Assembly (NCBI GenBank): GCA_045544195.1
Contig: JAZPYO010000038.1
Location: 1 to 39,761, forward strand
Source of the DNA: RGIG7213 sp045544195
GTDB taxonomy: Bacteria; Bacillota; Clostridia; Oscillospirales; CAG-272
DNA: 39,761 nucleotides
Direction of reading: 5' to 3'
The notes under the pieces are model-generated. The model worked only from the letters and a program-made list of their open reading frames with translations, ran no database searches and was not told where the DNA came from. The position numbers and the translations under genes are program-made. Positions 16,054-25,370 of this stretch are shown here, one piece after another; within the stretch, counting starts at the first letter, position 1, and each line of letters opens with the position of its first letter.

Positions 16054-16096
16054 ACGGGGAGCTTTGACAATATTCCTTAAATTTTCTTAATTTCTG

Positions 16097-16125
16097 TTGA
16101 AAATCGGACGAAGCGGTGATATAAT
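16097..16125 (+). promoter_or_regulatory. Sigma-A promoter of the YwaF-like gene
   Basis: TTGAAA (16097-16102) and TATAAT (16120-16125) with a 17-bp spacer, about 40 nt before the start codon. Confidence 0.8.
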
Positions 16126-16163
16126 GCGGGCATATAATTCCGCTTTGTTTTGAGGTGAAGGGC

Positions 16164-16934
16164 TTGAGAGAATTTTTACTGAAATTTTTTGCCCCTGAGG
16201 GCAAATATGAAATAACTTTGTTTTCTGTGTGGCATATACTGTATATTGCAGTTATTCTGGGCGTGATATTCTCTACGGCTCTGTATTTGAAAAACAAACC
16301 GCAAAAGACGAAAAATAAGGTGCTTTCCATATATGCTCTTACGGTGATAACGCTGTATATTGCTGATTTTTTCATAATGCCGCTGTCCGAAGGAGACAAT
16401 GCAATAGATATAGATAAGCTGCCGTTCCATTTCTGTACGGCTATGGGAGTTCTTGTCCCGTTCGTGCAGTTTAACAGACGCTTTGTACGTATCAAGGATG
16501 CCGTTTGCTGTCTCGGTCTTGTGACGAGTCTGATGTATATCACATATCCGGGCAGCGCTCTCGGAGAAATATCGCCGTTTTGCTACAAGGTGATCCAGAC
16601 GTTCATGTTTCACGGAGCTTTGATGGGCTGGGGAATACTGTGTCTTACGACCGGCGATGTTATTCTTCAGTTCAAAAAGCTTTGGAAGGTGCTTGTGCTT
16701 ATGGTTGCCACTATCCTGTGGGGAACGCTCGGCAGTCACGTGTATTCCACCAAAACGCATATATACGATTGGTGCTTTGTGCGCGGAGAGATGTTTTCGT
16801 TCGTTCCGAAACTGCTTATGCCGCTTGCGGTAATGGGTGCGGTATTCGGCATGTGCGCCGTTATTACGGGCATATACGTCACTGCGAAAAGACTGCTTGC
16901 CAAAAGCAACGAAAAAAAGCCGATAACCGTATAA
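16164..16934 (+). CDS. YwaF/TIGR02206-like integral membrane protein
   Basis: 256 aa. I prefer TTG 16164, which AGGTG (16153-16157 region) precedes by 6 nt, over GTG 16155, which lies inside that site. About six to seven hydrophobic helices are visible, beginning FSVWHILYIAVILGVIFSTALYL and ending LMPLAVMGAVFGMCAVITGIYV. The hallmark LPFHFCTAMG (usually LPLHLC) lies near residue 90. The biochemical function of the family is not established. It is monocistronic, with its own promoter and a downstream bidirectional terminator. Confidence 0.8.
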   Translation: MREFLLKFFAPEGKYEITLFSVWHILYIAVILGVIFSTALYLKNKPQKTKNKVLSIYALTVITLYIADFFIMPLSEGDNAIDIDKLPFHFCTAMGVLVPFVQFNRRFVRIKDAVCCLGLVTSLMYITYPGSALGEISPFCYKVIQTFMFHGALMGWGILCLTTGDVILQFKKLWKVLVLMVATILWGTLGSHVYSTKTHIYDWCFVRGEMFSFVPKLLMPLAVMGAVFGMCAVITGIYVTAKRLLAKSNEKKPITV

Positions 16935-16965
16935 AATGCGATATTTAAGAGATAAAAAACAGATA

Positions 16966-16996
16966 AAAGGCTTACTCTTATCATGAGTAAGCCTTT
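16966..16996. terminator. Bidirectional intrinsic terminator
   Basis: A perfect 12-bp stem AAAGGCTTACTC (16966-16977) and GAGTAAGCCTTT (16985-16996) with a 7-nt loop lies between the convergent YwaF-like and lnt genes. Confidence 0.85.
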
Positions 16997-17014
16997 ATAT
17001 ATTTCCTGTTTCCG

Positions 17015-18610
17015 TCAGCTCTTCTGTGCTGATGCGTATTTGCTTTTCAGCCTTTTGAATAACGGAATACCTTTGTATATACACGGCGTTATTACGCAAA
17101 AAGCAATGCAAAGTCCGATGAAAAGATTGGGGTGCGCGACAAAAAACGTAATATCGTTTCTTAACATCACCTGTGTTGTGACAGAGCCTGTTAGCAGGGG
17201 CGCAAGGCTTGCGTATACCTGACCTTGCGGGTCGATAGCCGAGGAAAGACCTGTATTTGCCGCCCTGATAACACATCTGCGTGTTTCTATCGCTCTGAGG
17301 ATCGCGTGACCGTTATGCTCGTATATCGCCGCAGAATCCAAAAACCACGAATCGTTTGTCGATATTGCAAGCAGCTCAGCGCCGTTCGATACGCTTTCTG
17401 CTGCCAGAAGCTCAAATATCGAATCAAAGCAGATAAGCGAGCCTATATTTCCGCTTTCCGTATTGAACACCACCGATTCCTCTCCGCGCTCAATATCCTC
17501 ACCGAGTGCGTTGATGTCAGAAAGCATCGGAAAGATCTTCTCAAGAACAGAGCGGAAAGGTAAAAACTCTCCGAACGGAACGAGATGCTGCTTGTTATAC
17601 ACTCTTTCGTGAAGCTCGCCGTCTGCGGTGAAAACAAAGATAGAATTGTACGATCTTCCCTCGTCGTCAACATCGAATGCGCCTACGAGGATCACCGATT
17701 CTGTATCCTTAGCCGCTTTTTTGAGCGTGTCTGTATATGACGGGTAGTAATCAAGCGTAACAGGGATCGCCGTTTCGGGAATGACGAATACATCCGTGTT
17801 ATACGATTCGCTTTCCTTGTATATCATATCTACGTACGTTGTAAGTGCATTGTACGATGAATCGTCCTGCCATTTATCGCCTGACGGAATGTTTCCCTGA
17901 AGAGCGGAAACTGTTATGATGTCGCCGTTCTGACGGCTTGTGTCAAGGTTGTAAAGAACCATACCGACAGCGGAGTTTCCCGTAACCGTCACAGAAGCAC
18001 ACAGACCGCATATCAATGCACACCTGAGATCTGTTTTGTGTATCAGCAGGGCGTAGGCGGCAAAGGCGGCGAAGGCGGCTATGGTGAATGAAACAAAAAA
18101 CGATCCGAAAATGCTCGCTGTTTGTAAGGCAAATATATTGTTTTGCTGAGTCAAAGCAAGACGTGCCCACGGAACAGCCATGAATGTTTTTGAATTGAGC
18201 CATTCAAAAATGCAGAAAAAACAGCTTGCCAGAAGCGGACAAAGCATATTTCGTTTTCCTATCAGTCTGACTGTCAGATACAGACATACCGGTACGAACG
18301 AAAACAGCACTGTCATCAGAAGCGATACGCCGAACCATGCAAGAAATATGTATCCTACGCTTTGCAGCTTTGAAAATCCAAGAAAATCAAGCGGATACTG
18401 ATAAACAAACCAATGAAACACCGCCAGATAATACGGATAAAAAAATGCAAATCCGTATCCGTACATTTTTACAGCGGATGATTGCTGAACACGGTCGAAT
18501 ATGATATAAAAAAACGGAATAAGCGACAGATATATTATTATCGGATAATCGTATGCTGCATACGTCATTCCGCTGACTGCACCGCTGAGTATCAGAAAAA
18601 GTATTCTCAT
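17015..18610 (-). CDS. lnt: Apolipoprotein N-acyltransferase
   Basis: 531 aa, family-typical length. About six N-terminal membrane helices (1-220) precede a nitrilase-superfamily domain with the full catalytic triad: Glu279 in VIPETAIP, Lys340 in YNKQHLVPFGEF and Cys394 in SLICFDSIF (the usual CYE is CFD here). A further hydrophobic helix closes the chain. It adds the third acyl chain to the N-terminal Cys of diacylated lipoproteins at the outer face of the membrane. Most Firmicutes lack Lnt, but homologues occur in some Clostridia. The same window encodes at least four lipoproteins that could be substrates. Its start overlaps the stop of the pseudouridine synthase gene by 4 nt (ATGA), with GGAGG 11 nt upstream. 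Confidence 0.92.
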   Translation of the reverse strand: MRILFLILSGAVSGMTYAAYDYPIIIYLSLIPFFYIIFDRVQQSSAVKMYGYGFAFFYPYYLAVFHWFVYQYPLDFLGFSKLQSVGYIFLAWFGVSLLMTVLFSFVPVCLYLTVRLIGKRNMLCPLLASCFFCIFEWLNSKTFMAVPWARLALTQQNNIFALQTASIFGSFFVSFTIAAFAAFAAYALLIHKTDLRCALICGLCASVTVTGNSAVGMVLYNLDTSRQNGDIITVSALQGNIPSGDKWQDDSSYNALTTYVDMIYKESESYNTDVFVIPETAIPVTLDYYPSYTDTLKKAAKDTESVILVGAFDVDDEGRSYNSIFVFTADGELHERVYNKQHLVPFGEFLPFRSVLEKIFPMLSDINALGEDIERGEESVVFNTESGNIGSLICFDSIFELLAAESVSNGAELLAISTNDSWFLDSAAIYEHNGHAILRAIETRRCVIRAANTGLSSAIDPQGQVYASLAPLLTGSVTTQVMLRNDITFFVAHPNLFIGLCIAFCVITPCIYKGIPLFKRLKSKYASAQKS

Positions 18611-19569
18611 ATTCCGAATTCCTCCAGAAAATAAATATTCTTTTCGTCAACAGTGAATTCCTTGCCCGAAAGATAAGACAGTATACCGCCGTCAGAGCCG
18701 AAATTGAACTTCAGTTTATAAGAATACAACGCTTGATGACTGTATCCGAGCTTTTTGTCCTGACGGTTTATGCCGTATTTTCCTTCGCCAAGCAACGGAT
18801 GGCCGATATGCGAAAGATGTGCTCTTATCTGATGTGTTTTACCTGTTATAAGATGTATTTCAAGCAGTGACAGACCGTTTTTGTACTGCTTTACGGTATA
18901 CTCAGTCACTATCTTCATTCTGCCCTTGCCTGCAGTATCGTACACGAACGCTCTGCCCTTGGTGCTGTCCTTGAAAAGATACGCAGTAAGCGTGCCGCGG
19001 GGCTTTTCCATTTTGCCGTGTACGGCACACAGATAGTATTTATCCACCTTGTGCTGCTTTATCATCTCATTCATTACACGCAAGGCTTCGGCATTTTTTG
19101 CCGCTATTACTATTCCTGCGGTGTTTCTGTCTATTCTGTTACACAGCGCAGGCGCGAAAAACAACTCGTTTTCAGGCTCGTATTCACCTTTTTTGAACAG
19201 ATACGCCTTTATTTCGTCGATGAGAGTCGGCTCAGACGTGCCGTCGCCCGAATGAGTAAGCACGCCCGCCTTTTTATCGGCAAGAAGAATATTTTCATCC
19301 TCGTATATGATATTGACATTGCCCTGCAGGGATGTGAAAAGCATATCGGGCTTTTTTTCATCGGTAAAAAATTCCTCGCTCAGAAAGCACTGAACGCTGT
19401 CACCCTGTACAAGCTTGTACGAAAGCTCCGCGCGCTTGCGGTTGACCTTTATTTTTTTCGTTCTGATGGATTTATACATCAGCGATACAGGCAGAGTCGG
19501 TATCACCCTTGTCAGAAATGCATCAAGTCGCTTTCCTGAATCGTTTTTTCCTATTATAAATTCTCTCAT
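18607..19569 (-). CDS. RluA-family pseudouridine synthase
   Basis: 320 aa. An N-terminal S4-like RNA-binding domain (about 12-60, KRLDAFLTRVIPTLPVSLMYKSIRTKKIKVN order) is followed by the catalytic domain with Asp147 in NRIDRNTAG and the later GKTHQIRAHLSHIGHPLLGEGKYG. It would convert specific uridines of rRNA (RluC/RluD-like) or tRNA to pseudouridine; the target is not deducible here. The start lies 3 nt after the mtaB stop and AAGGA overlaps the mtaB end. It is the middle gene of mtaB-rlu-lnt. Confidence 0.93.
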   Translation of the reverse strand: MREFIIGKNDSGKRLDAFLTRVIPTLPVSLMYKSIRTKKIKVNRKRAELSYKLVQGDSVQCFLSEEFFTDEKKPDMLFTSLQGNVNIIYEDENILLADKKAGVLTHSGDGTSEPTLIDEIKAYLFKKGEYEPENELFFAPALCNRIDRNTAGIVIAAKNAEALRVMNEMIKQHKVDKYYLCAVHGKMEKPRGTLTAYLFKDSTKGRAFVYDTAGKGRMKIVTEYTVKQYKNGLSLLEIHLITGKTHQIRAHLSHIGHPLLGEGKYGINRQDKKLGYSHQALYSYKLKFNFGSDGGILSYLSGKEFTVDEKNIYFLEEFGI

Positions 19570-19572
19570 TAA

Positions 19573-20874
19573 TTATTCCTTTTCGATAATTCCGTACAGC
19601 ACACCGCCGTTTACGCTTGCTGATGTGACATTTGCAATGCTGCCCTTGAGCGATCTTGCACCTGCGGCATTTACGGGCGTGAAATCCGAGCTGTGACCGT
19701 GCAGGATCCCGTTTTCATACGTTTCAAAAAGAACGGAGTGATTGCGGCGTGTATCAACATCGGATCTCAAAAGACGTGAAAGGGATTCCTTGCCGAGCGC
19801 GTCAAGATATGCTCCGCGCGCCTTTCTTTCCGCTATCGGTACTGCTCCGTCAAAGCGTACAGCATCCGTGCCCTGACGCTCTGAATACGGAAAAACGTGA
19901 GCGTGTAAAAACGGATATTTTTGCAAAAGCTCGGCGGACTGCATAAGATCACTTTGCGTTTCCGTCGGAAATCCTGCTATGATATCACAGCTGAATCGCA
20001 GGTCGGGAGAAATGGACAGAGCATCCTCAATGTTTCTTCTCAGCATCTCGCCGCTATATTTACGGCGCATTGCAGCAAGAACCTTGCTGCTGCCGCTTTG
20101 AATTGAAAGGTGAAAATGCGGACACAGCTTTTCGCACTGCAAAAGCGCCTTTGCGTTGTCCTTTTTCAAGTAAGCGGGATCGAGCGAGCCGAGCCTTATC
20201 CGCTTTATACCGTCTATTTCAGATGCTTTTCTGACAAGAGTATGAAGATCTGAGCCCGTATCAAGTCCGTATGCTGACGTTTCAATGCCCGTCAGAACGA
20301 CCTCGCAAAATCCGTCAAGCGCAAGCTGCTTCAATTCGGAAATGATCGCGTCCTCATCGTTTGATACGGATGCGCCTCTTGCGTTCTTTATGGCGCAGTA
20401 TGCGCATTTTCCGTCGCATCCGTCCTGTATTTTTACGTATGCGCGTGTTCTTTCGGTCACAGCGCCGATCATTTTCTCATACGGCAGCGAAGACGGATCG
20501 ACCACATTGACCTCATCGCTTTTTAAGTCCTTGCCGAGTCTTTCCTTTATGAACCGAACGCACTGTAGCTTGTTTCTTGTGCCGAAAACGCCGTTTAAGC
20601 CGATGCTTGCAAAATCCGACGGGGAAAGCTGACACGAGCAGCCGCACGCAACAATAAGCGCGTTAGGATTTTTCGCCTTCGCTCTGCGGACTGCCTGTCT
20701 TGATTTTCTATCACTTTCGGATGTTACCGTGCAGGTGTTTATTATGTACGCATCGCACAGACTGTTGAACGGAGATACCGAAAAGCCCTCTTGAATAAGC
20801 AGTTTTGCAAGCGATGACGATTCGTATTGATTTACACGGCACCCCAATGTAAGAATGCCGACCTTATATGCCAT
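19573..20874 (-). CDS. mtaB: tRNA ct6A/t6A37 methylthiotransferase
   Basis: 433 aa. N-terminal MTTase domain with GCRVNQYES (Cys12), NTCTVT (Cys48) and the ACGCSC cluster (about 77-81) for the auxiliary iron-sulfur centre. Radical-SAM CxxxCxxC is Cys153/Cys157/Cys160 in DGCDGKCAYC. A C-terminal TRAM-like domain ends the chain. The GCRVNQYES variant is that of MtaB rather than MiaB or RimO. It 2-methylthiolates t6A at position 37 of ANN-decoding tRNAs. It is first in a three-gene operon of RNA modification and lipoprotein acylation genes. GGGAG precedes the start. Confidence 0.93.
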   Translation of the reverse strand: MAYKVGILTLGCRVNQYESSSLAKLLIQEGFSVSPFNSLCDAYIINTCTVTSESDRKSRQAVRRAKAKNPNALIVACGCSCQLSPSDFASIGLNGVFGTRNKLQCVRFIKERLGKDLKSDEVNVVDPSSLPYEKMIGAVTERTRAYVKIQDGCDGKCAYCAIKNARGASVSNDEDAIISELKQLALDGFCEVVLTGIETSAYGLDTGSDLHTLVRKASEIDGIKRIRLGSLDPAYLKKDNAKALLQCEKLCPHFHLSIQSGSSKVLAAMRRKYSGEMLRRNIEDALSISPDLRFSCDIIAGFPTETQSDLMQSAELLQKYPFLHAHVFPYSERQGTDAVRFDGAVPIAERKARGAYLDALGKESLSRLLRSDVDTRRNHSVLFETYENGILHGHSSDFTPVNAAGARSLKGSIANVTSASVNGGVLYGIIEKE

Positions 20875-20974
20875 AATTCAAAGCTCCCTTCGGTAAAACG
20901 GCGAAATTTCGCTTTCTTTCAATAAATATACCACAAAATTAACTGCAATAAATCAAAACAATGAAAATTTTCTA

Positions 20975-21003
20975 TTGCAATATGAGAAAAAATTTGCTAT
21001 AAT
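20975..21003 (+). promoter_or_regulatory. Sigma-A promoter of the surface protein-malQ-pulA genes
   Basis: TTGCAA (20975-20980) and TATAAT (20998-21003) with a 17-bp spacer. The coding region begins at 21034 with GGGGAG in front. Confidence 0.82.
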
Positions 21004-21033
21004 ATACAGTACTGCATAAGGAAGGGGAGAAAA

Positions 21034-23817
21034 ATGAAGCGAATTTTCAAGCTATTGTGCGTGATATTGGCGCTGGCTGTAATGGATGTTCCGCTGCTTG
21101 TAAACGGACAGCAGCAGCTAACGCTCGGCTTTTTTTCGCTTATCGAGCCTGAGCAGTTTTCGTTTTCCTGCCACGAGATCATTGACGATTTTGAAACGGA
21201 TGTGAAGCTCTGGACTCCTTATGATAACTGCAATATCGAGCAGAGCGAGGACAGCGCCTGCGGCTTGTACGGAATGAGCGTAACAGGCACGGACAGGCTC
21301 GGCGCTTGTGCCGAATTTGATAAATTCAATGTTTCCTCTGCTAAAAGTATAATGCTTGCGTGCAAGACCTCGTGCGACGGCGTTTTGACTTTGTCGGATA
21401 ATGACGGATACAGCGCGAGCGGCGAAATAACGGGCGAAAAATGGCACACGGTCGCGCTTGACATAAGAAGCAGAGCCTCAAGCACTCTTAAAAGCATTGA
21501 TATTTCGTTTGAATGTGAGGGGCAGGGTGAATTATACGTTGATTATGTTTGCACATCGAACGTTTCAGCCCCGTCAAGCCGGAAAAAGTTTTTGACCGAT
21601 GAATATACAGCATCGAAAGCGGATGTTGATTTTCAGCAGGATGTCATCACACTCAGCGCCTACGGCAGAGACTGTACTTTAGAAACAGGCAGAATAGATA
21701 CACTTCTCGATGAAAGCACCAACGCACTGACGTTTACCGCGGATAACCGCGCGGAATGTACAATGATCACTTTGTATTACGCAGATGCAGGGCAGGAGTA
21801 TTCTTCTCACCGAAGTGTGAGCGCGGAAATGACGCAGGGCATCAACACATATGTTTTTTCTCTTGACGGCGTTGAAAGCGTTTGCCGCTTTGAATTTGCC
21901 TTTCAGGGTAAGCCGAACGGCGAGATCTTGATATATAATATAGCTCTCTCGTGCGATATATCCGGCGGCAATACGGCAGAATGCCGTGTCGGCGATGACG
22001 GAAAAATATCGTTCAAGGGCCCAAAAGCCGAAAACGGTGCGTGTTATCTCTACAAAACGCTGCCAAACGGAGTAACGGATCTTTCGCAGGAAATTGCATC
22101 GAATGAGGACGGAAGCGGTGAATTTACCTTTGACTGTGTTGGCGCTGACGGTCAGAGCCGACTTTTTTACAGCTATACGTCTGTGTATTACGACGAAAAC
22201 GGAGATGCCGTAACGCTGTGCGGTCCGACGTTTGTGCAGGACGCGGAAAAAGCATCACAGATCAACAAATACGTAAAGCCTGTTACGGAAAAATTTATAC
22301 TCGGCTCATCATTTGATGCTTCGGGCGTATTTTTGCCGATAGATGCCGATATTGCGCTTTCAACAGAAAAAACAGAGTATTTTTACGAATATTGCGGAGA
22401 AAAATATTACATATCAGATGATGTTGTGCAAACGCTCGATCTGCTCGTTCCCAGATTGTGCGCCCACGGCAAAGCGGTATATCTGCAATATGAATGGTAT
22501 TATTCAATGGCGGGAATATACGATGAGGCGTCGGCAATAAAGCTGTATGCTCTGACCTGCTTTCTGTCGCATCGGTATAACAGCGGCGACAGTGTTATCA
22601 ACGGCTTCGTTGTCGGAAACGGCGGCAATATAACGGATAAATCCGTATATTCCTCATCTGTACAGTGCGCCGCTGCGCTTTATACAGTAAATGCTGCTGC
22701 AAAAAGCGTAAACGGCGGCAGTAAGGTCATATTTCCCGTCAGATATGACGGCGACATTGACTACAAAAGCATGCTCAATACGATACTCCCTGTTTGTCAT
22801 TTTGTTGACGGTGTTATGTTCGTGACCGAAAAGGGAAAAAATGTCGAGGAGTTCTGCAAGTATATACGGGTGCGTACTCAGTGCGAGGCTTATGTTTTGT
22901 CAGTAGGCTACGGTAAGGACGAATACGGAAAGGCGGCAGTCGATTTTTACAAATGCATTTTCGGCGGTACGGATGTTTTTGCAATTGAAAGCACATACGC
23001 TGAGGAAATGGGCGGGATCTTCACGCATATGGACGAACGATCTGCCAAAAACCTGTTTGGAAACGTGTATCCGGAGCTGTTCAATATAGATGGGTACGAC
23101 AGCACGCACTTCAATCATAACACAAAGCTCGAAAAAACTCTTGAGGTGAAATACGGCTTGGTGCACGAAAACAGCAATATGGTGTATTCTCCGTTGGATA
23201 ACAGCGGAAAATGGCTGTGCGGCGAGGGCTGCGCGTCGGTTGCAAATGACGGGGACGGATATATTGCCCTGTCGTTCGATATAACAGAGTCCCAAAAGGG
23301 CTCGGCTGTATTCTGTCCTGATAAAAACGCAAGCGGCGAAGGAAAGTTTCTTGAGGTTCATCTGAAGGCTGATTATCTCGGTGACAGCGACGGCGTATCG
23401 GTTGCCGTTAGCGCCGAATGCATCGGAGTTACATCCTTCGGCACGGCTTTTATCAATGGGCAAAAGGATGTGACTGTGATGCTTGAGCTTGATAGATCAA
23501 GATCTCTTGATGAAATTGACAGAATATACGTTGGCGTACAGAATGGGATAACTCCCCGCCTGTGCGTATACGGTATATATTTGAGTACACAAATTGAGCA
23601 TGAGCATACTATGCCTGCCGAAACCGAAAGAACAGAACAAACAGATCAAAATACGGATGATGTTGAAAAAGAAGGTAATAAAACGTCTGTCATCGCTGCT
23701 GTGTCAGTTACTGTATTTATGCTGATATGCCTTGCAGTGACCGTTACAGTTATTGACATACGCAAAGGCGGCGTTCTTACAGATAAATTTAAAAATACAT
23801 TTATAAAGAGAAAGTGA
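21034..23817 (+). CDS. Large anchored surface protein of the glucan locus
   Basis: 927 aa. A signal peptide (about 1-25) is followed by beta-rich segments with sugar-binding-like character (IIDDFETDVKLWTPYDNC... at about 45-175, and a second similar module at about 190-310). A region at about 410-690 alternates strands and helices as in TIM-barrel glycosidase folds (KFILGSSFD, YLQYEWYYSM, NGFVVGNGGN, EAYVLSVGYG), then comes a further beta domain (about 715-865). A Thr/Glu-rich stalk, a single C-terminal membrane helix (about 885-908) and a basic tail anchor it. It may resemble DUF5722-type proteins, but I could not confirm a family or catalytic residues. It overlaps the malQ ribosome region and shares its promoter, suggesting a role in glucan capture or cleavage at the surface. 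Confidence 0.7.
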   Translation: MKRIFKLLCVILALAVMDVPLLVNGQQQLTLGFFSLIEPEQFSFSCHEIIDDFETDVKLWTPYDNCNIEQSEDSACGLYGMSVTGTDRLGACAEFDKFNVSSAKSIMLACKTSCDGVLTLSDNDGYSASGEITGEKWHTVALDIRSRASSTLKSIDISFECEGQGELYVDYVCTSNVSAPSSRKKFLTDEYTASKADVDFQQDVITLSAYGRDCTLETGRIDTLLDESTNALTFTADNRAECTMITLYYADAGQEYSSHRSVSAEMTQGINTYVFSLDGVESVCRFEFAFQGKPNGEILIYNIALSCDISGGNTAECRVGDDGKISFKGPKAENGACYLYKTLPNGVTDLSQEIASNEDGSGEFTFDCVGADGQSRLFYSYTSVYYDENGDAVTLCGPTFVQDAEKASQINKYVKPVTEKFILGSSFDASGVFLPIDADIALSTEKTEYFYEYCGEKYYISDDVVQTLDLLVPRLCAHGKAVYLQYEWYYSMAGIYDEASAIKLYALTCFLSHRYNSGDSVINGFVVGNGGNITDKSVYSSSVQCAAALYTVNAAAKSVNGGSKVIFPVRYDGDIDYKSMLNTILPVCHFVDGVMFVTEKGKNVEEFCKYIRVRTQCEAYVLSVGYGKDEYGKAAVDFYKCIFGGTDVFAIESTYAEEMGGIFTHMDERSAKNLFGNVYPELFNIDGYDSTHFNHNTKLEKTLEVKYGLVHENSNMVYSPLDNSGKWLCGEGCASVANDGDGYIALSFDITESQKGSAVFCPDKNASGEGKFLEVHLKADYLGDSDGVSVAVSAECIGVTSFGTAFINGQKDVTVMLELDRSRSLDEIDRIYVGVQNGITPRLCVYGIYLSTQIEHEHTMPAETERTEQTDQNTDDVEKEGNKTSVIAAVSVTVFMLICLAVTVTVIDIRKGGVLTDKFKNTFIKRK

Positions 23818-23828
23818 GGTTTTTTACG

Positions 23829-25334
23829 ATGGAAAGAAGAAGTGGCGTACTGATGAATATTTCATCTCTGCCGTCGCCATTTGCGATAGGAGTTTTCGGA
23901 AGAGAAGCTGAAGGCTTTGCTGCATCCATCAAGGAAATGGGTTTTTCTGAATGGCAGATACTTCCGCTGAATACTGTTGGTGCGGGCGAAAGTCCGTATT
24001 CGTCAGACGGTGCATTTTCGGGAAATATTATGTATATTGACCCGTTGACGCTGATGGAGGACGGCTACGTTACCGAGCAGGATGTTCAGATGTGTATTTA
24101 CAACGGCTCTCCTTATTCGGTTGATTACGGCTTTGCAATGCAGGCAATAACACGCCTTATGAAAACTGCATATGCTTCTATGACCGACGAATGCAAAAAG
24201 GATGTTGAGAGATTTCTCAAGGACAAGGAAGCGTTTAACTACGCTTACTACAAGGCATTGAAGGAGCATTTTGAAAACAAGCCGTTTTACGAGTGGGATG
24301 ATGAGTTCCGTAACTACAAAAAGGCGCTTAAGCATAAAAAGGAGTTTGCCGACAGCATACTCTTTCACGGCTTCTGCCAATATATATTTACTAAGCAATG
24401 GTTTGCACTAAAAGAAAAGATCAATGCAAAAAAAGTCAACATCATCGGAGATATGCCGATATATGTAGGACTTGATTCTGCTGACGTATGGGCGCATACA
24501 GAGCTGTTTTTGATAGACCCCGATACTTACAGACCGAATCTTGTGGCAGGTGTTCCGCCTGATGCGTTTTCGGAGGACGGTCAGCTCTGGGGAAATCCTT
24601 TATTCGATTGGGCTGAAATGGAAAAGAGCGGATTTCAATGGTGGATAGACCGTATAAAATACAGTCTGAAGCTGTACGATACGGTCAGAATAGACCATTT
24701 CAGAGGAATTGCTTCATTCTGGGCAGTCGGACCGGATGAGGAAACGGCTCGAAACGGCAAATGGATGAAGGGCCCGGGTATGAAGCTTTTCAAGGCGGTA
24801 AACGCACAGATAGATTCCCCGTCGATAATCGCAGAGGATCTTGGCGTGTTCGGAAAGGATGTTGTAAGGCTTCTGAAAAGCACGGGCTTTGCGGGAATGA
24901 GAGTTATTCAGTTTGCATTCGGCGGTGATGACAGTGTGCATCTGCCCCATAATTATACTGAAAACTGCGTTGTATATACAGGAACGCACGATAACAATAC
25001 TCTTCTGGGCTGGCTTTACGATACCGACCCTTCAAGCAGAGATCAGGCTCTTGAATACTGCAAGTTCAGCGGCGACTGGGGACAGGGCGGAGAGTATTCT
25101 CCCTCGTGCAGAGCCATTATCGATACCATATGGTCATCGTGCGCAGGTCTTGTCGTGATTCCCGTACAGGATATGTGCGGCTACGGCAGCGATACGAGAA
25201 TGAATTGCCCGGGCGTTGCAGAGGGAAACTGGCGTCCCCGCTTCACCTCAGAGCAGCTTTCCCGTATAGATAGGGAATACTTTGTGAAAATAAACAGAGT
25301 ATATTTCAGATCATTCGAAAAAAATAACGGATAA
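23829..25334 (+). CDS. malQ: 4-alpha-glucanotransferase (GH77)
   Basis: 501 aa. ATG 23829 is chosen because GAGGT (23816-23820) precedes it; the GTG at 23814 overlaps that site. GH77 signatures: RRSGVLMNISSLPSPFAIG, LPLNTVGAGESPYSS, GDMPIYVGLDSADVW, nucleophile Asp289 (VRIDHFRG), acid/base Glu336 (IIAEDLG), and Asp388 (GTHDNNT). No signal peptide, so cytoplasmic. It disproportionates imported maltodextrins to glucose and longer chains for phosphorylase or further degradation. It follows the surface protein gene after 11 nt and precedes pulA by 36 nt. Confidence 0.95.
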   Translation: MERRSGVLMNISSLPSPFAIGVFGREAEGFAASIKEMGFSEWQILPLNTVGAGESPYSSDGAFSGNIMYIDPLTLMEDGYVTEQDVQMCIYNGSPYSVDYGFAMQAITRLMKTAYASMTDECKKDVERFLKDKEAFNYAYYKALKEHFENKPFYEWDDEFRNYKKALKHKKEFADSILFHGFCQYIFTKQWFALKEKINAKKVNIIGDMPIYVGLDSADVWAHTELFLIDPDTYRPNLVAGVPPDAFSEDGQLWGNPLFDWAEMEKSGFQWWIDRIKYSLKLYDTVRIDHFRGIASFWAVGPDEETARNGKWMKGPGMKLFKAVNAQIDSPSIIAEDLGVFGKDVVRLLKSTGFAGMRVIQFAFGGDDSVHLPHNYTENCVVYTGTHDNNTLLGWLYDTDPSSRDQALEYCKFSGDWGQGGEYSPSCRAIIDTIWSSCAGLVVIPVQDMCGYGSDTRMNCPGVAEGNWRPRFTSEQLSRIDREYFVKINRVYFRSFEKNNG

Positions 25335-25370
25335 AATACCAAAATACAGAAAAGAATATAGGAGAGAAAA

